DNA of 64,000 nt. It comes from Streptomyces lanatus (GTDB taxonomy: Bacteria; Actinomycetota; Actinomycetes; Streptomycetales; Streptomycetaceae). Made by a program: the position numbers and the translations under genes. The stretch's first letter is position 1. The number at the start of each line of letters is the position of its first letter. Positions 33,730 to 43,655 of this stretch are shown here, one piece after another. The stretch covers positions 277,431 to 341,430 of the forward strand of contig NZ_BNBM01000003.1 of assembly GCF_014655715.1 (NCBI RefSeq), written 5' to 3'. The notes under the pieces were generated by a model, which saw only the letters and a list, made by a program, of their open reading frames with translations, ran no database searches and was not told the origin of the DNA.

Positions 33730-34272
33730 TCAGTCCGCGAAGGTCGCCGTCAGTGCCTCCGCCAGGCCCGGGACGAGGTCGGGGCCGGTGAGGACCTCCG
33801 TCGGGGTGTCCTTCTCACGCAGGCGCAGCGCCGACTCGCGGGTGCCGTCGCGCAGGACCGCGACCGTCATGCGGACCTCCTGACGGTCCGGGTGCTCCGC
33901 CACCCACTTCGCGAGCTTGGCGTCGCTCAGGCCCTGCGGGACCTGAGCCTCGGCGGACGGCGGCAGCATCAGACGCTCCACCGTGAGAGCGCAGCCGGCC
34001 ACCGCGTCGGGCCAGGCGATCGTGCCGAGGAACTCGTCGAGCTGCTTGCCCGTTGGAAGTTCGTCCTGCTCGATCGGGGTCAGGCCGGTGGACTCCTGCT
34101 CGTCCCCCAGGCCGAGCTGGGCGGCGAGGCCGGGTTCCTGGACTCGCAGCCGTGCGGTGTCGACGAGGGCGAAAAGGCGGGCGGGCTGGTCCCAGCCGAG
34201 GCCGGAGGCGTACTCGTCGATCTCGAGGACGGCCCGGGTCAGCGGGTTCGCAGCCATGGGAGTGTTGGACAT
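33730..34272 (-). CDS. PPA1309-like conserved protein
   Basis: The 180-residue cytoplasmic protein matches, from memory, the actinobacterial PPA1309 family: LTRAVLEIDEYASGLGWDQPARLFALVDTARL in parts near the start, then WPDAVAGCALTVERLMLPP and HPDRQEVRMTVAVLRDG. No signal peptide or motif of known catalysis. ATG 34272 follows AGAGGA by 8 nt. It is divergent from the UPF0182 gene across 154 bp. Function unknown. Confidence 0.75.
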   Translation of the reverse strand: MSNTPMAANPLTRAVLEIDEYASGLGWDQPARLFALVDTARLRVQEPGLAAQLGLGDEQESTGLTPIEQDELPTGKQLDEFLGTIAWPDAVAGCALTVERLMLPPSAEAQVPQGLSDAKLAKWVAEHPDRQEVRMTVAVLRDGTRESALRLREKDTPTEVLTGPDLVPGLAEALTATFAD

Positions 34273-34340
34273 GGTCACAATCCTCTCTCGTTCCTGGCCG
34301 GAATCGGGAACCGAGTAAACGGTGAGTAAGTTGCATAGGT

Positions 34341-34350
34341 GTGGGCCCAC
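34341..34350. promoter_or_regulatory. GTGGGCCCAC palindrome in a divergent promoter region
   Basis: A perfect 10-bp palindrome lies between the divergent PPA1309-like and UPF0182 genes. It may be an operator; no regulator can be named. Confidence 0.3.
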
Positions 34351-34426
34351 GATCACGGGGGGCCACGAGGGGTCCACGAAGACGCGGGCCTGACGAAGAC
34401 CAACAGCGAACTTCGGGGTGCGAACC

Positions 34427-37390
34427 TTGGCTTTCCAGATGCCGGACCGCGGCGGAGGCCCGACCGGGCCACGGATCAGAGTGGGACGCCCGTCCCGGCG
34501 TGTCCGGACCCTGCTCATGACACTGGGCGTGCTCGCCGTCCTCGGCATGGCCTTCACCATGTTCGCGGGGTTCTGGACCGACTGGCTCTGGTACCGATCG
34601 GTGAACTACTCCTCGGTGTTCACCACCACGCTGTGGACGAAGATCGGACTCTTCTTCGTCTTCGGTCTGCTGATGGCCCTCGCCGTCGGCTTCAACATCT
34701 GGCTGGCCCACCGGCTGCGCCCGCCGCTGAGCGCCATGTCGATGGAGCAGCAGAGCCTCGACCGCTACCGCATGGGCATCGCGCCCTACAAGAAGTGGCT
34801 GCTGCTCGCGATCACCGCCCTGGTCGGCCTGATCGCCGGCGCCTCCGCCTCCAGCCAGTGGCGGACCTGGCTGATGTGGGTCAACGGCGTCCCCTTCGGT
34901 GAGAAGGACCCCCAGTTCCACCTCGACGTCGGCTTCTACGCCTTCGACCTGCCCTGGTACCGGTTCCTGCTCGGCTTCGGCTTCGCCGCCGCGATCCTCT
35001 CCGTGATCGCCGCCGCGCTCACCCACTACCTGTACGGCGGGCTGCGCATCACCAGCCCGGGCGCGCGCGCCACGGCCGCCGCCACCGGCCATCTGTCGGT
35101 CCTCATCGGCGTCTTCGTCGCCCTGAAGGCCGTCGCGTACTGGCTCGACCGGTACGGACTCGCGGTGAAGTCCAGCGACTTCAAGGCGACCGACAACTGG
35201 ACCGGCCTCAGGTACGTCGACGCCAACGCCTATCTGCCGGCCAAGACGATCCTGTTCTGCATCGCCGTGATCTGCGCGCTGCTGTTCTTCGCCACCCTGT
35301 GGCGGCGCACCTGGCAGCTGCCCGTCATCGGCTTCGGCCTGATGGTGCTCTCCGCGATCCTCATCGGCGGCCTGTACCCGGCGATCGTGCAGAAGTTCCA
35401 GGTCCAGCCCAACGAGCAGGCCAAGGAAGCGCCGTACGTCGAGAAGAACCTCAAGGCGACGCGCGAGGCGTACGGCATCGACGGCACCCAGGTCACCGAG
35501 TACGCGGGCAGCAGCAAGACCGAGGACAAGACGAAGCTGCGCGACGACGTCGACGCCACGGCGAGCATCCGCATCCTGGACCCGAACATCGTCTCGCCGA
35601 CGTTCCAGCAGCTCCAGCAGATCAGGAACTACTACGCGTTCCCGACCAACCTGGACGTCGACCGGTACGCCAAGGACGGCAAGGACCAGGACACCGTCAT
35701 CGGTCTGCGTGAGATCAATCTCAACGGCATCCCGAAGCGGAACTGGATCAACGACCACTTCCGCTACACCCACGGCTACGGCGTGGTCGCCGCCGAAGGA
35801 ACCAGCGCCGACTCCCAGGGCCGCCCGGACTTCACCGAGTCCGATCTGCCGTCCAAGGGCGACCTCGGGACGTACGAACAGCGGGTCTACTACGGCGAGA
35901 AGACCACGATGTACTCGATCGTCGGCGGTCCCCAGAAGGAGATCGACTACTCCGACGACAGCGGTGAGAAGACCTACAGCTACAAGGCCGACAGCGGCGT
36001 CAGCCTCTCCAACCCGGTCAACCGTGCCGCGTACGCGGTCGCCTTCGGTGAGCCGCAGATCCTGTACTCCGGTGCGATCGGCGACGGTTCGCGCATCCTG
36101 TACAACCGCACGCCCAAGGAGCGCGTCGAGGCGGTCGCCCCATGGCTGACCATCGACGGCGACGCCTACCCGGCGGTCGTGGACGGCCGTATCCAGTGGA
36201 TCGTCGACGCGTACACGACCACGAACGGCTACCCGTACTCCTCGCGCACGACCCTCGGTGACACGACGGCTGACTCGCTGACCGCGACCAACGACCAGCG
36301 GGCGGTCGTGGCGCAGCAGAACCAGGTCAACTACATCCGCAACTCGGTGAAGGCGACCGTCGACGCCTACACCGGCGAGGTCAAGCTCTTCCAGTGGGAC
36401 ACCAAGGACCCGGTCCTGAAGACCTGGATGAAGGCGTTCCCGGGCACGGTGGAGTCGAAGAGCGAGATCTCGAAGTCGCTGATGGCCCATCTGCGCTACC
36501 CGCAGGACCTGTTCAAGGTCCAGCGCGAGCTGCTCACCCGCTACCACGTGAAGGACGCCACGACGTTCCTCAGCGGCAGCGAGGTCTGGCAGGTGCCGGA
36601 CGACCCGACCAACAAGTCGGGCAGTGCGACGCCGCCGTACTACCTGAGCATGAAGATGCCCGACCAGGCGGCGCAGGCGTTCTCGCTGACTACGACACTC
36701 ACACCGAACGGCCGGGACAACCTCAGCGCGTTCATGGCCGTCGACGCCGAGGCGGGCACCAGTGACTACGGCAAGATCAGAATCCTGAAACTGCCGACCA
36801 ACACCACGGTCAACGGGCCCAGTCAGGTCCAGAGCCAGTTCAACTCCGAACAGGACATCGCCGAGACCATCAGGCTGCTGAGAGGCGGCGACTCCGAGGT
36901 CGAGTACGGCAACCTGCTCGCGGTGCCACTGGACGGCGGACTGCTCTATGTGGAGCCGGTCTATGTACGCGGTGGCGGGCTCAAGTACCCGCTGCTGCGC
37001 AAGGTGTTGGTGTCCTACGGCGGCACCACCGCCTTCGAGGACACGCTCGACGAGGCCCTCAACAAGGTCTTCGGAGCGGACGCCACGACCACCCCGCCAC
37101 CCGACGAGGGCGATGACGGCGGTACGAAGCCTCCGCCGACGTCCAACAACCCGACGGTCCAAGAAGCGCTCGACGACGCCCAGAAGGCCTTCGAGGCCGG
37201 CCAGGACGCCCTGAAGAAGGGCGACTGGGAGGCGTACGGCAAGGCGCAGAAGGATCTGGAGGACGCGCTGAGGCGGGCCGAGGACGCGCAGTCGCAGCCG
37301 GACAAGACCGGCGGCGGTGCGGGCGGCGGCGGTGAGAGCGCGAGCCCGAGCGCGAGTCCCAAACCGAGCGGCAGTCCCACCGGCACCTAG
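34427..37390 (+). CDS. UPF0182 family large membrane protein
   Basis: The 987-residue protein has about seven membrane helices in the first ~330 residues ([32 protein letters not shown], and later ones), a large extracytoplasmic region with many Tyr and Asp residues, and a disordered tail rich in Gly, Ser and Pro. This is the COG1615/UPF0182 family, widespread in actinobacteria and cyanobacteria and of unknown function. I choose the TTG at 34427, giving [11 protein letters not shown] as in homologues I recall; an in-frame GTG lies at 34418 and an ATG at 34439. The C-terminal stretch [20 protein letters not shown] forms a predicted coiled coil. Confidence 0.9.
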   Translation: MAFQMPDRGGGPTGPRIRVGRPSRRVRTLLMTLGVLAVLGMAFTMFAGFWTDWLWYRSVNYSSVFTTTLWTKIGLFFVFGLLMALAVGFNIWLAHRLRPPLSAMSMEQQSLDRYRMGIAPYKKWLLLAITALVGLIAGASASSQWRTWLMWVNGVPFGEKDPQFHLDVGFYAFDLPWYRFLLGFGFAAAILSVIAAALTHYLYGGLRITSPGARATAAATGHLSVLIGVFVALKAVAYWLDRYGLAVKSSDFKATDNWTGLRYVDANAYLPAKTILFCIAVICALLFFATLWRRTWQLPVIGFGLMVLSAILIGGLYPAIVQKFQVQPNEQAKEAPYVEKNLKATREAYGIDGTQVTEYAGSSKTEDKTKLRDDVDATASIRILDPNIVSPTFQQLQQIRNYYAFPTNLDVDRYAKDGKDQDTVIGLREINLNGIPKRNWINDHFRYTHGYGVVAAEGTSADSQGRPDFTESDLPSKGDLGTYEQRVYYGEKTTMYSIVGGPQKEIDYSDDSGEKTYSYKADSGVSLSNPVNRAAYAVAFGEPQILYSGAIGDGSRILYNRTPKERVEAVAPWLTIDGDAYPAVVDGRIQWIVDAYTTTNGYPYSSRTTLGDTTADSLTATNDQRAVVAQQNQVNYIRNSVKATVDAYTGEVKLFQWDTKDPVLKTWMKAFPGTVESKSEISKSLMAHLRYPQDLFKVQRELLTRYHVKDATTFLSGSEVWQVPDDPTNKSGSATPPYYLSMKMPDQAAQAFSLTTTLTPNGRDNLSAFMAVDAEAGTSDYGKIRILKLPTNTTVNGPSQVQSQFNSEQDIAETIRLLRGGDSEVEYGNLLAVPLDGGLLYVEPVYVRGGGLKYPLLRKVLVSYGGTTAFEDTLDEALNKVFGADATTTPPPDEGDDGGTKPPPTSNNPTVQEALDDAQKAFEAGQDALKKGDWEAYGKAQKDLEDALRRAEDAQSQPDKTGGGAGGGGESASPSASPKPSGSPTGT

Positions 37391-37447
37391 GAGCGACGGT
37401 TGATCGAATAGCTCTCCCCGCGCCGTGATACGGTTGTTTCACAACGG

Positions 37448-37521
37448 CGCGGGGTGGAGCAGCTCGGTAGCTCGCTGGGCTCATAACCCAGAGGTCGCAG
37501 GTTCAAATCCTGTCCCCGCTA
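37448..37521 (+). tRNA. Initiator tRNA-fMet(CAU), copy 1
   Basis: The 74-nt cloverleaf has D arm, anticodon CAT within CTCATAA, T arm GCAGG-TTCAAAT-CCTGT and no encoded CCA. Initiator features are three consecutive G-C pairs in the anticodon stem (GGG/CCC) and a mismatched first acceptor pair, C1 against T72. A TACGGT -10-like box lies at 37429-37434. A second identical copy is at 40032. Confidence 0.95.
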
Positions 37522-37550
37522 CTGAAGTCGGCGAACATTTCGTACGACAG

Positions 37551-37586
37551 CGAAGGCCCGGATCCTCCAGAGGATCCGGGCCTTCG
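37551..37586 (+). terminator. Terminator after the first tRNA-fMet
   Basis: CGAAGGCCCGGATCCT (37551-37566) pairs over 16 bp with 37571-37586 around the loop CCAG. It follows the tRNA by 30 nt. Confidence 0.85.
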
Positions 37587-37749
37587 TGGTGTGCGAACGC
37601 ATGTGCCGAGGACCGGGACGGTCGTGCCGCCGTGGGGAGTTGGGAGAACTGTGTTTGACTTGTCTCTCTGTGGGCATGTCGACAAAACGCTGAAGTGACC
37701 TCACTGGCTGCGGTATACCAGGTGTACCCAGGTTGCAGGTGGTGCGACG

Positions 37750-39669
37750 ATGGACGTTATGGGGGACAAGGCAACTCTGTTGGAGACAGGGCGGTTTGTG
37801 CAGCCTGCCGACTTTGTGCAGTCGACGGGTGATTTCGTGCAGCCGGAGAACGATGCCCCGCGTCCGGAGGGAGAGTTCGCGCGTTCCGAGGGTGACTTCG
37901 TCGTCGACCGGCCGGGGGACCAGGACGAGACGGGCGAGGCCGCCGAGGAGGCGCGGCAGTTGCTCGCCGCGGAGACCGGTGACGTCGAGGCGATGAGCGT
38001 ACTCGGTGCCATGCTGCTGCGCCGCGGCGATCTCGACGGAGCGGAGCCCCATCTGCGGGCCGCCACCGCGGCCGGTGACCGGGCCGCCGCCAACAACCTG
38101 GGAGTCCTTCTCCATCAGCGTGGCTACGCCGACGATGCCGCCGGATGGTGGCGGATCGCCGCCGTCGCCGGGTCGGCCGCGGCCGCGCACGCGCTGGGAC
38201 GTCATCACCGCGAGCGGGGCGACGAGCCCGCCGCCGAGTACTGGCTGCGCCAGTCCGCCGAACAAGGGCACACGCTGGGCGCCTACGCGCTCGCCGATCT
38301 GCTGGAACACCGCAGCGACAACAGGGCCGAGCAGTGGATGCGGGCCGCGGCCGAGCGCGGGCACCGGGAGGCGGCGTACCGGCTGGCGCGTGCGCTGGAC
38401 CGGCAGGCGACCAGTGCGGACGAGGGCGGTGCCGACAACGGTGTCGCGCCCGGCCAGGCAATGCTGGACGAAGCCGAGCAGTGGTACCGGCAGGCCGCCG
38501 CGCGGGGGCACCGCAGGGCCGCGCTGCACCTCGGGGCGATCCTGGAGAAGCGTGGAGAGCTCAAGGAGGCCGGGCGCTGGTATCTGACGTCCGCCAAGGA
38601 CGGCGAGGCGCGGGCCGCCTGCGCGCTCGGGTTCCTGCTGCGCGACGCCGGGGACAGCGAGAGCGCCGCCGTGTGGTGGCTGCGGGCCGCGCAGGACGGC
38701 GACGGCAACGCCGCGAACGCCCTGGGCGCGCTGCATGCCGAGCGCGGTGAGACCCAGACCGCCGAGCGGTGGTACCGGGCCGCCATGGACGCCGGTGATG
38801 TCAACGGCGCGTACAACCTCGGGCTGCTCTGCGCCGAGCAGGCGCGTACCGCGCAGGCCGAGCAGTGGTACCGGCGGGCGGCGTACGCCGGGCACCGCGA
38901 GGCCGCCAACGCGCTGGCGATCCTGCTGCTCCAGGTCGGGGACACCGCCGGGGCCGAGCCGTGGTTCTCAAAGGCCGCGGAGGCGGGGAGTGTGGACGCC
39001 GCCTTCAATCTGGGGATTCTGCACGCCGGGCGGGGCGAGGAGCGGGCCGCGCTGCGGTGGTACGAGCGTGCGGCTGCCGCCGGGCACACCGAGGCGGCGC
39101 TGCAGGTCGGTATCGCGCGGCTGCGGGACGGGGACGAGCCGGCCGCGGAGCGGCATCTGCGGTGCGCGGCCGGGGGTGGCAGTGCGGAGGGCGCGTATCG
39201 GCTGGCGACCGTGCTGGACGCTCGGCGGCCGCCGGAGCCCGCGCATGAGCTCGGGGAGCCGGTGCGGGAGAAGGCCGAGTGCGAGGAGTGGTACGAGCGG
39301 GCTGCCTCCCAGGGGCATCGTCGGGCGCAGGTGCGGGTCGGGATGCTGGCCGCTGCGCGCGGGGACGTGGTGGAGGCGGCGTTGTGGTACCGGCGGGCCG
39401 CCGAGGCCGGGTCGCGCAACGGTGCCTTCAATCTTGCGTTGCTGCTGGCGCGGGAGGGGAGCGAGCCGGAAGCCGCGGTGTGGTGGACGCGGGCGGCCGA
39501 TGCCGGGCACGGTCGGTCGGCGCTTCGGCTCGCCCTGCTCTACGCGCGTCGCGGGGAGCTTGCGGAGGGGCAGCGGTGGGCTGACCGGGCGGTGAGTCTG
39601 GGGCCGGGGGAGGTTGCGGAGCGGGCGGCGCGGTTGCGGGATGCGTTGCGGGAGGAGCTGTCGGCGTGA
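37750..39669 (+). CDS. Sel1/TPR-repeat protein
   Basis: The 639-residue soluble protein is almost entirely helical repeats of about 36 residues with the pattern AEQWYRRAA-x-GHREAANALAILL, typical of Sel1-like/TPR proteins; roughly 14-15 repeats are visible from ~70 to the end. The first 60 residues differ: RFVQPADFVQSTGDFVQPEN repeats a DFVQ-type unit and is acidic. Such proteins are scaffolds for protein complexes. ATG 37750 follows GGTGG; an ATG at 37759 is possible. It lies alone between the two tRNA-fMet genes. Partners unknown. Confidence 0.88.
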   Translation: MDVMGDKATLLETGRFVQPADFVQSTGDFVQPENDAPRPEGEFARSEGDFVVDRPGDQDETGEAAEEARQLLAAETGDVEAMSVLGAMLLRRGDLDGAEPHLRAATAAGDRAAANNLGVLLHQRGYADDAAGWWRIAAVAGSAAAAHALGRHHRERGDEPAAEYWLRQSAEQGHTLGAYALADLLEHRSDNRAEQWMRAAAERGHREAAYRLARALDRQATSADEGGADNGVAPGQAMLDEAEQWYRQAAARGHRRAALHLGAILEKRGELKEAGRWYLTSAKDGEARAACALGFLLRDAGDSESAAVWWLRAAQDGDGNAANALGALHAERGETQTAERWYRAAMDAGDVNGAYNLGLLCAEQARTAQAEQWYRRAAYAGHREAANALAILLLQVGDTAGAEPWFSKAAEAGSVDAAFNLGILHAGRGEERAALRWYERAAAAGHTEAALQVGIARLRDGDEPAAERHLRCAAGGGSAEGAYRLATVLDARRPPEPAHELGEPVREKAECEEWYERAASQGHRRAQVRVGMLAAARGDVVEAALWYRRAAEAGSRNGAFNLALLLAREGSEPEAAVWWTRAADAGHGRSALRLALLYARRGELAEGQRWADRAVSLGPGEVAERAARLRDALREELSA

Positions 39670-39989
39670 CGCTGCGCTGACGGGGGGCGCCTCGGTTTCG
39701 CCCCCGCCGCCCCTACCCGTCCCGTCCTCCAGGGGCTCTGCCCCTTCGACCCCGGGCCCTCTCTGAGGGCTGCCGCCCCCAGACCCCCGCTGCCGGCCCT
39801 GAACGGGCCTTGTCCTCAAACGCCGGACGGGCTGAAAGATCGCGGGCTGGCGTCGAGGAGGGGCCGTTCGCTGTAGGTGCCGCCTCCAGCGGGTGGGTGG
39901 GGGCTTGGGACGGCAGGGTCTCGGCCTCGGACGCCGGACGGGCTGAAAGAAGCCGGTTCGCCCCGAATGGTTGCCGGCGGACCAGCGAT
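39670..39989. repeat. Gene-free stretch with Streptomyces-type dispersed repeats
   Basis: No gene is supported here. A 20-bp sequence (ACGCCGGACGGGCTGAAAGA) occurs identically at 39820-39839 and 39931-39950. The C-rich stretch around 39700-39790 resembles other short repeats I recall from Streptomyces intergenic DNA. The repeats may be remnants of mobile miniature elements or structural sequences. Confidence 0.65.
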
Positions 39990-40019
39990 TTGCCTCTGTC
40001 CGCGTCCTTGACGTAATGT
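39990..40019 (+). promoter_or_regulatory. Promoter of the second tRNA-fMet gene
   Basis: -35 TTGCCT (39990-39995), an 18-bp spacer and -10 TAATGT (40014-40019) place the start near 40026, six nt before the tRNA. Confidence 0.7.
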
Positions 40020-40031
40020 TCAGTTCACCGA

Positions 40032-40105
40032 CGCGGGGTGGAGCAGCTCGGTAGCTCGCTGGGCTCATAACCCAGAGGTCGCAGGTTCAAATCCTGTCCC
40101 CGCTA
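40032..40105 (+). tRNA. Initiator tRNA-fMet(CAU), copy 2
   Basis: Identical in all 74 nt to the copy at 37448: anticodon CAT, GGG/CCC anticodon-stem pairs, C1-T72 mismatch, discriminator A. The flanks differ, with identity stopping shortly beyond the tRNA ends. It has its own promoter and terminator. Confidence 0.95.
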
Positions 40106-40112
40106 CTGAAGG

Positions 40113-40148
40113 CCTAGGGCCGGGATCCGAAAGGGTTCCGGCCCTAGG
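40113..40148. terminator. Terminator shared by tRNA-fMet and the ABC operon
   Basis: Arms 40113-40128 and 40133-40148 form 16 pairs (two G-U) around a GAAA tetraloop. It lies 5 bp beyond the stop of the convergent substrate-binding gene. Confidence 0.85.
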
Positions 40149-40153
40149 TGTGT

Positions 40154-41299
40154 TCAGGGCTGGTGGCCCACCGCCTCCTCGTACAGCGACCGGTTCACCG
40201 TGCGTGACTCCGGGAGTGGGCTGCCCTCGGCCACGTCCTGGGCCTTGTATGCGGACTGGAGGCGGGACGTCGTGCCGGAGCGGATCTCCCAGTCCATGAC
40301 CAGGGATGGAGTGGATTTGAGGATGGAGACCTCCGCCTTGAGTAGGTTCGCCAAGTATGTGACGAAGGTCGCATCGGCTTTGTAGTCGGCTGAGAAGTAC
40401 GTGTTCACCGTGCGGATGTAGGCCCGCAGAAGGGCCACGCCCGCGTCCACGTCGTCCTGGAGCAGCGAGGGGCCGTACAGCATGCCGCCCAGGGGCTCGC
40501 CCTGCGGTTGGCCGCCGAGGAAGGCGTAGCCGGGCTTGCCGTCGACCTTGCGCCAGACCGGGTCGAGGAGCCACGCGGAGTCGACGCCGCCGTTCTGGAG
40601 GGCGGTGAGGACGTCGGCCGAGCCCAGTTGCTGGTACTGGATGTCGGCGAGGCCGCCACCGTGCCGCTCCAGGGCCTTCTCCATGGGGTAGGCGATGACC
40701 GAGCCCTTGCCGATCATCGTGCCGAGCCTGCGGCCGGCCATCGCCACGTGGGTGGCGCTCTCGCCGTCCTTCAGGCGGACCCACAGGCCGCTCTTCGACT
40801 TTGGGGCGGGGGAGAAGTTCCCTGCGACCCACTCGATGTCGAAGCCGCCCTTGACGCCGTTCATGACGGCCGCCTCCGGGGCCGCCCACAGTGCGTCGAT
40901 GTCGCCCTTGGCGAGGAGGGGGAGTGCGTCCGGGGTCGGCAGGACCTTGAGTGTGATGTCCAGGCCCTCCTTCTTGAATTCTCCCTTGTCGAGCGCCACT
41001 TGTAGCGGGGCGACGTACTCCGCGCTCAGTGTTCCCGTCGCGATCGTCAGCTTGCGGGGCTCGCGCAGCGGTTGCGGGGGAGGGGCGCCGGGGAGGCAGC
41101 GGGCCGGGGTGCGGTTGGGGGTGAGGTCCTTCGGGTTCGTCCAGGCCTTCGCGCCGCAGCCCTCCACGGGGCGGATCGTGCGGTCGCCGGCGGCCGCCTT
41201 CGGCGAGGAGTCCGAGTCGTACGGTGATGAGCACGCCGCCGATGCCAGCAGTGCCGCCGCGGCGAGGAGCGCGCCGTACGCGTGTGGCCTTCCGCTCAT
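40154..41299 (-). CDS. ABC transporter substrate-binding lipoprotein (NitT/TauT type)
   Basis: The 381-residue protein has a signal peptide ending in a lipobox (ALLASAACSS) and an NMT1/SsuA-like periplasmic-binding fold starting at KLTIATGTLSAEYVAPLQVA, followed by GDIDALWAAPEAAVMNG and GSADVLTALQNGGVDSAWLLDP. The family takes up nitrate, taurine, sulphonates or thiamine precursors; the ligand here is not readable. Start ATG 41299 overlaps the stop of the permease gene by 4 bp. It is the last gene of a three-gene operon. Confidence 0.87.
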   Translation of the reverse strand: MSGRPHAYGALLAAAALLASAACSSPYDSDSSPKAAAGDRTIRPVEGCGAKAWTNPKDLTPNRTPARCLPGAPPPQPLREPRKLTIATGTLSAEYVAPLQVALDKGEFKKEGLDITLKVLPTPDALPLLAKGDIDALWAAPEAAVMNGVKGGFDIEWVAGNFSPAPKSKSGLWVRLKDGESATHVAMAGRRLGTMIGKGSVIAYPMEKALERHGGGLADIQYQQLGSADVLTALQNGGVDSAWLLDPVWRKVDGKPGYAFLGGQPQGEPLGGMLYGPSLLQDDVDAGVALLRAYIRTVNTYFSADYKADATFVTYLANLLKAEVSILKSTPSLVMDWEIRSGTTSRLQSAYKAQDVAEGSPLPESRTVNRSLYEEAVGHQP

Positions 41300-42155
41300 G
41301 ACTGGCCCCTTCCTCGGTCCCTCGGTGCCCAGGGCGTCAGCAGGCGTCCTGCGAAGCGGATCAGTTCGGAGAACAGGACTCCGAGGGCGGCTACGCAGAC
41401 GATGCCCACGAACATCACGTCGTTCTGGAACAGTGCACGCGAGTCGAAGATGAGGTGGCCCAGGCCGTTCGTCGCGGCTATCTGCTCCGACGCGACGATG
41501 ACCAGCACGGCCACGCCCGCCGCGATCCGCGCGCCCACCAGGACGGCCGGGAGCGACGCGGGGAGCAGGACGTGGCGGAACATCTGCCAGTGCGAGGCCC
41601 CGAAGACCTGGCCCGCGTCGCGGTGGCCGGACGGGATGGACATCACCGCGGACATCGTCGAGATCCAGACGAAGAAGAACACCGTCGCCGCCACCAACGC
41701 CACCTGCGGGCCCTCGCCCAGGCCGAACATGTTCAGGAAGACCGGCAGCAGGGCCAGCTTCGGTACGACGTACAGGGCGTCCAGGAGGGGCTCCAGCGCG
41801 GCTCGTATCAGGGGGAGGGAGCCCATCAGCAGGCCCAGGGCGTATCCCGCCGCCGTGCCTGCCGCGTAGCCCGCCAGGACGCGCTTCAGCGTGGCCCAGA
41901 CGTCCGGCCACAGGTCGCCCGCCGCCGCCCGGTCCCAGCCGTCGGCGAGGATCGTGGACGGGGCCGGGTAGACACGGTCGTCGATCCAGGCCTGGGTGGC
42001 GGCCAGTTGCCACAGGAGAAGCAGAGCGGCGGGTACGGCCAGGGCCAGGCACAGCTCCAGGGCGCGCCTTCGGCGGTGGGTGCGGGTGGGGTGCAGTTCG
42101 CTCGGGCCCGGGCGGCGGACCAGGACCGATTCGGCCGGTGACTTCGCGAGCGTCG

Positions 42156-42159
<4 letters not shown>
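41296..42159 (-). CDS. ABC transporter permease (NitT/TauT type)
   Basis: The 287-residue protein has about six membrane helices and the EAA loop GASHWQMFRHVLLPASLPAVLVGAR (core GASHWQMFRHVLLPASLP), which contacts the ATPase. ATG 42159 overlaps the ATPase stop (ATGA), and its own stop overlaps the start of the binding-protein gene, so all three genes are translationally coupled. Confidence 0.9.
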
Positions 42160-42923
<764 letters not shown>

Positions 42924-42968
42924 TTCGGTCTCCTCGCGGAGTGCGGAACGGACGTGTGGGTGTCGTTG

Positions 42969-42987
42969 ACCATATGACGGTCCGTCA
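42969..42987 (-). promoter_or_regulatory. Candidate promoter and operator of the ABC operon
   Basis: On the minus strand TATGGT (42969-42974) could be a -10 box. It directly follows the perfect palindrome TGACGG-A-CCGTCA (42975-42987), which would lie in the -10/-35 spacer, a classic repressor position. No cognate regulator is adjacent. Confidence 0.45.
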
Positions 42988-43027
42988 GATTCCGGAACCC
43001 CGCCCGTCCGTACCCCGGGCAGCACGA

Positions 43028-43055
43028 AGCCCCGGCGCCTGTCGGTGCCGGGGCT
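43028..43055 (-). terminator. Terminator of the Fur-family gene
   Basis: AGCCCCGGC (43028-43036) pairs with GCCGGGGCT (43047-43055), with three more pairs in the loop. It lies 15 bp after the fur-type stop. Confidence 0.75.
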
Positions 43056-43069
43056 CGAAGAAGTCGGTG

Positions 43070-43486
43070 CTAGGCCTTCGCGCAGTTCGGGCAGACGCCG
43101 CGGTACGTCACCTCTACGTCCGAGACCGTGAAGCCGAAGCGCTCGGAGTCGGGGAGGTCGGCCATCGGGTTGCCCGTGGGGTGGACGTCCCGGATGGAGC
43201 CGCACTGGGCGCAGACCAGGTGGTGGTGGGGCCGGTGGGCGTTCGGGTCGTACCGCTTGGCGCGCTTGTCGGTGGAGACCTCCAGCACCTCGCCGAGGGT
43301 CACCAGCTCGCCCAGCGTGTTGTAGACGGTCGCCCGGGAGATCTCCGGCAGCTTGGCGACGGCTCGCGCGTGCACCTCGTCCGCCGTGAGGTGGACGTGA
43401 TCGCCGGCGAGAACCTCGGCCACGACGCGCCGCTGCGCGGTCATCCGCCATCCGCGTCCGCGCAGCCGTTCCAGAAGGTCGCTCAT
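43070..43486 (-). CDS. catR: Fur-family peroxide-type regulator (CatR-like)
   Basis: The 138-residue repressor has the Fur winged helix (MTAQRRVVAEVLAG, then EISRATVYNTLGELV), the metal-site stretch RPHHHLVCAQCG with the first CxxC, and a second CxxC in GVCPNCAKA, so a structural zinc site is intact. Divergence from a catalase gene, with a palindrome in the promoter, matches CatR of Streptomyces, which represses catalase until oxidised by peroxide. ATG 43486 follows AAGG by 7 nt. The symbol is by context; other Fur paralogues exist in this genus. Confidence 0.8.
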   Translation of the reverse strand: MSDLLERLRGRGWRMTAQRRVVAEVLAGDHVHLTADEVHARAVAKLPEISRATVYNTLGELVTLGEVLEVSTDKRAKRYDPNAHRPHHHLVCAQCGSIRDVHPTGNPMADLPDSERFGFTVSDVEVTYRGVCPNCAKA

Positions 43487-43562
43487 GGAGACACCTTAAC
43501 AGCAGAAGGACCAGGTTCCGAATGGGTGTGACTTTGGAGCCTAGCTGAGATTGGAAGCTAGA

Positions 43563-43590
43563 TTGACTTAGACAAAGTCCAGTGTAGGGT
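43563..43590 (+). promoter_or_regulatory. Catalase promoter with inverted-repeat operator
   Basis: -35 TTGACT (43563-43568), 16-bp spacer and -10 TAGGGT (43585-43590). The inverted repeat GACTT-AGACA-AAGTC (43565-43579) overlaps the -35 box and spacer, a fitting site for the divergent Fur-type repressor. A second repeat, CTAGCT/AGCTAG, lies just upstream (~43540-43560). Confidence 0.7.
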
Positions 43591-43655
43591 GGGGATCGTC
43601 TTTGGCCCATGGACAGGAGTGGCCGGAGTTGCTCGAAGCTACGCAGGAGGCGCAC

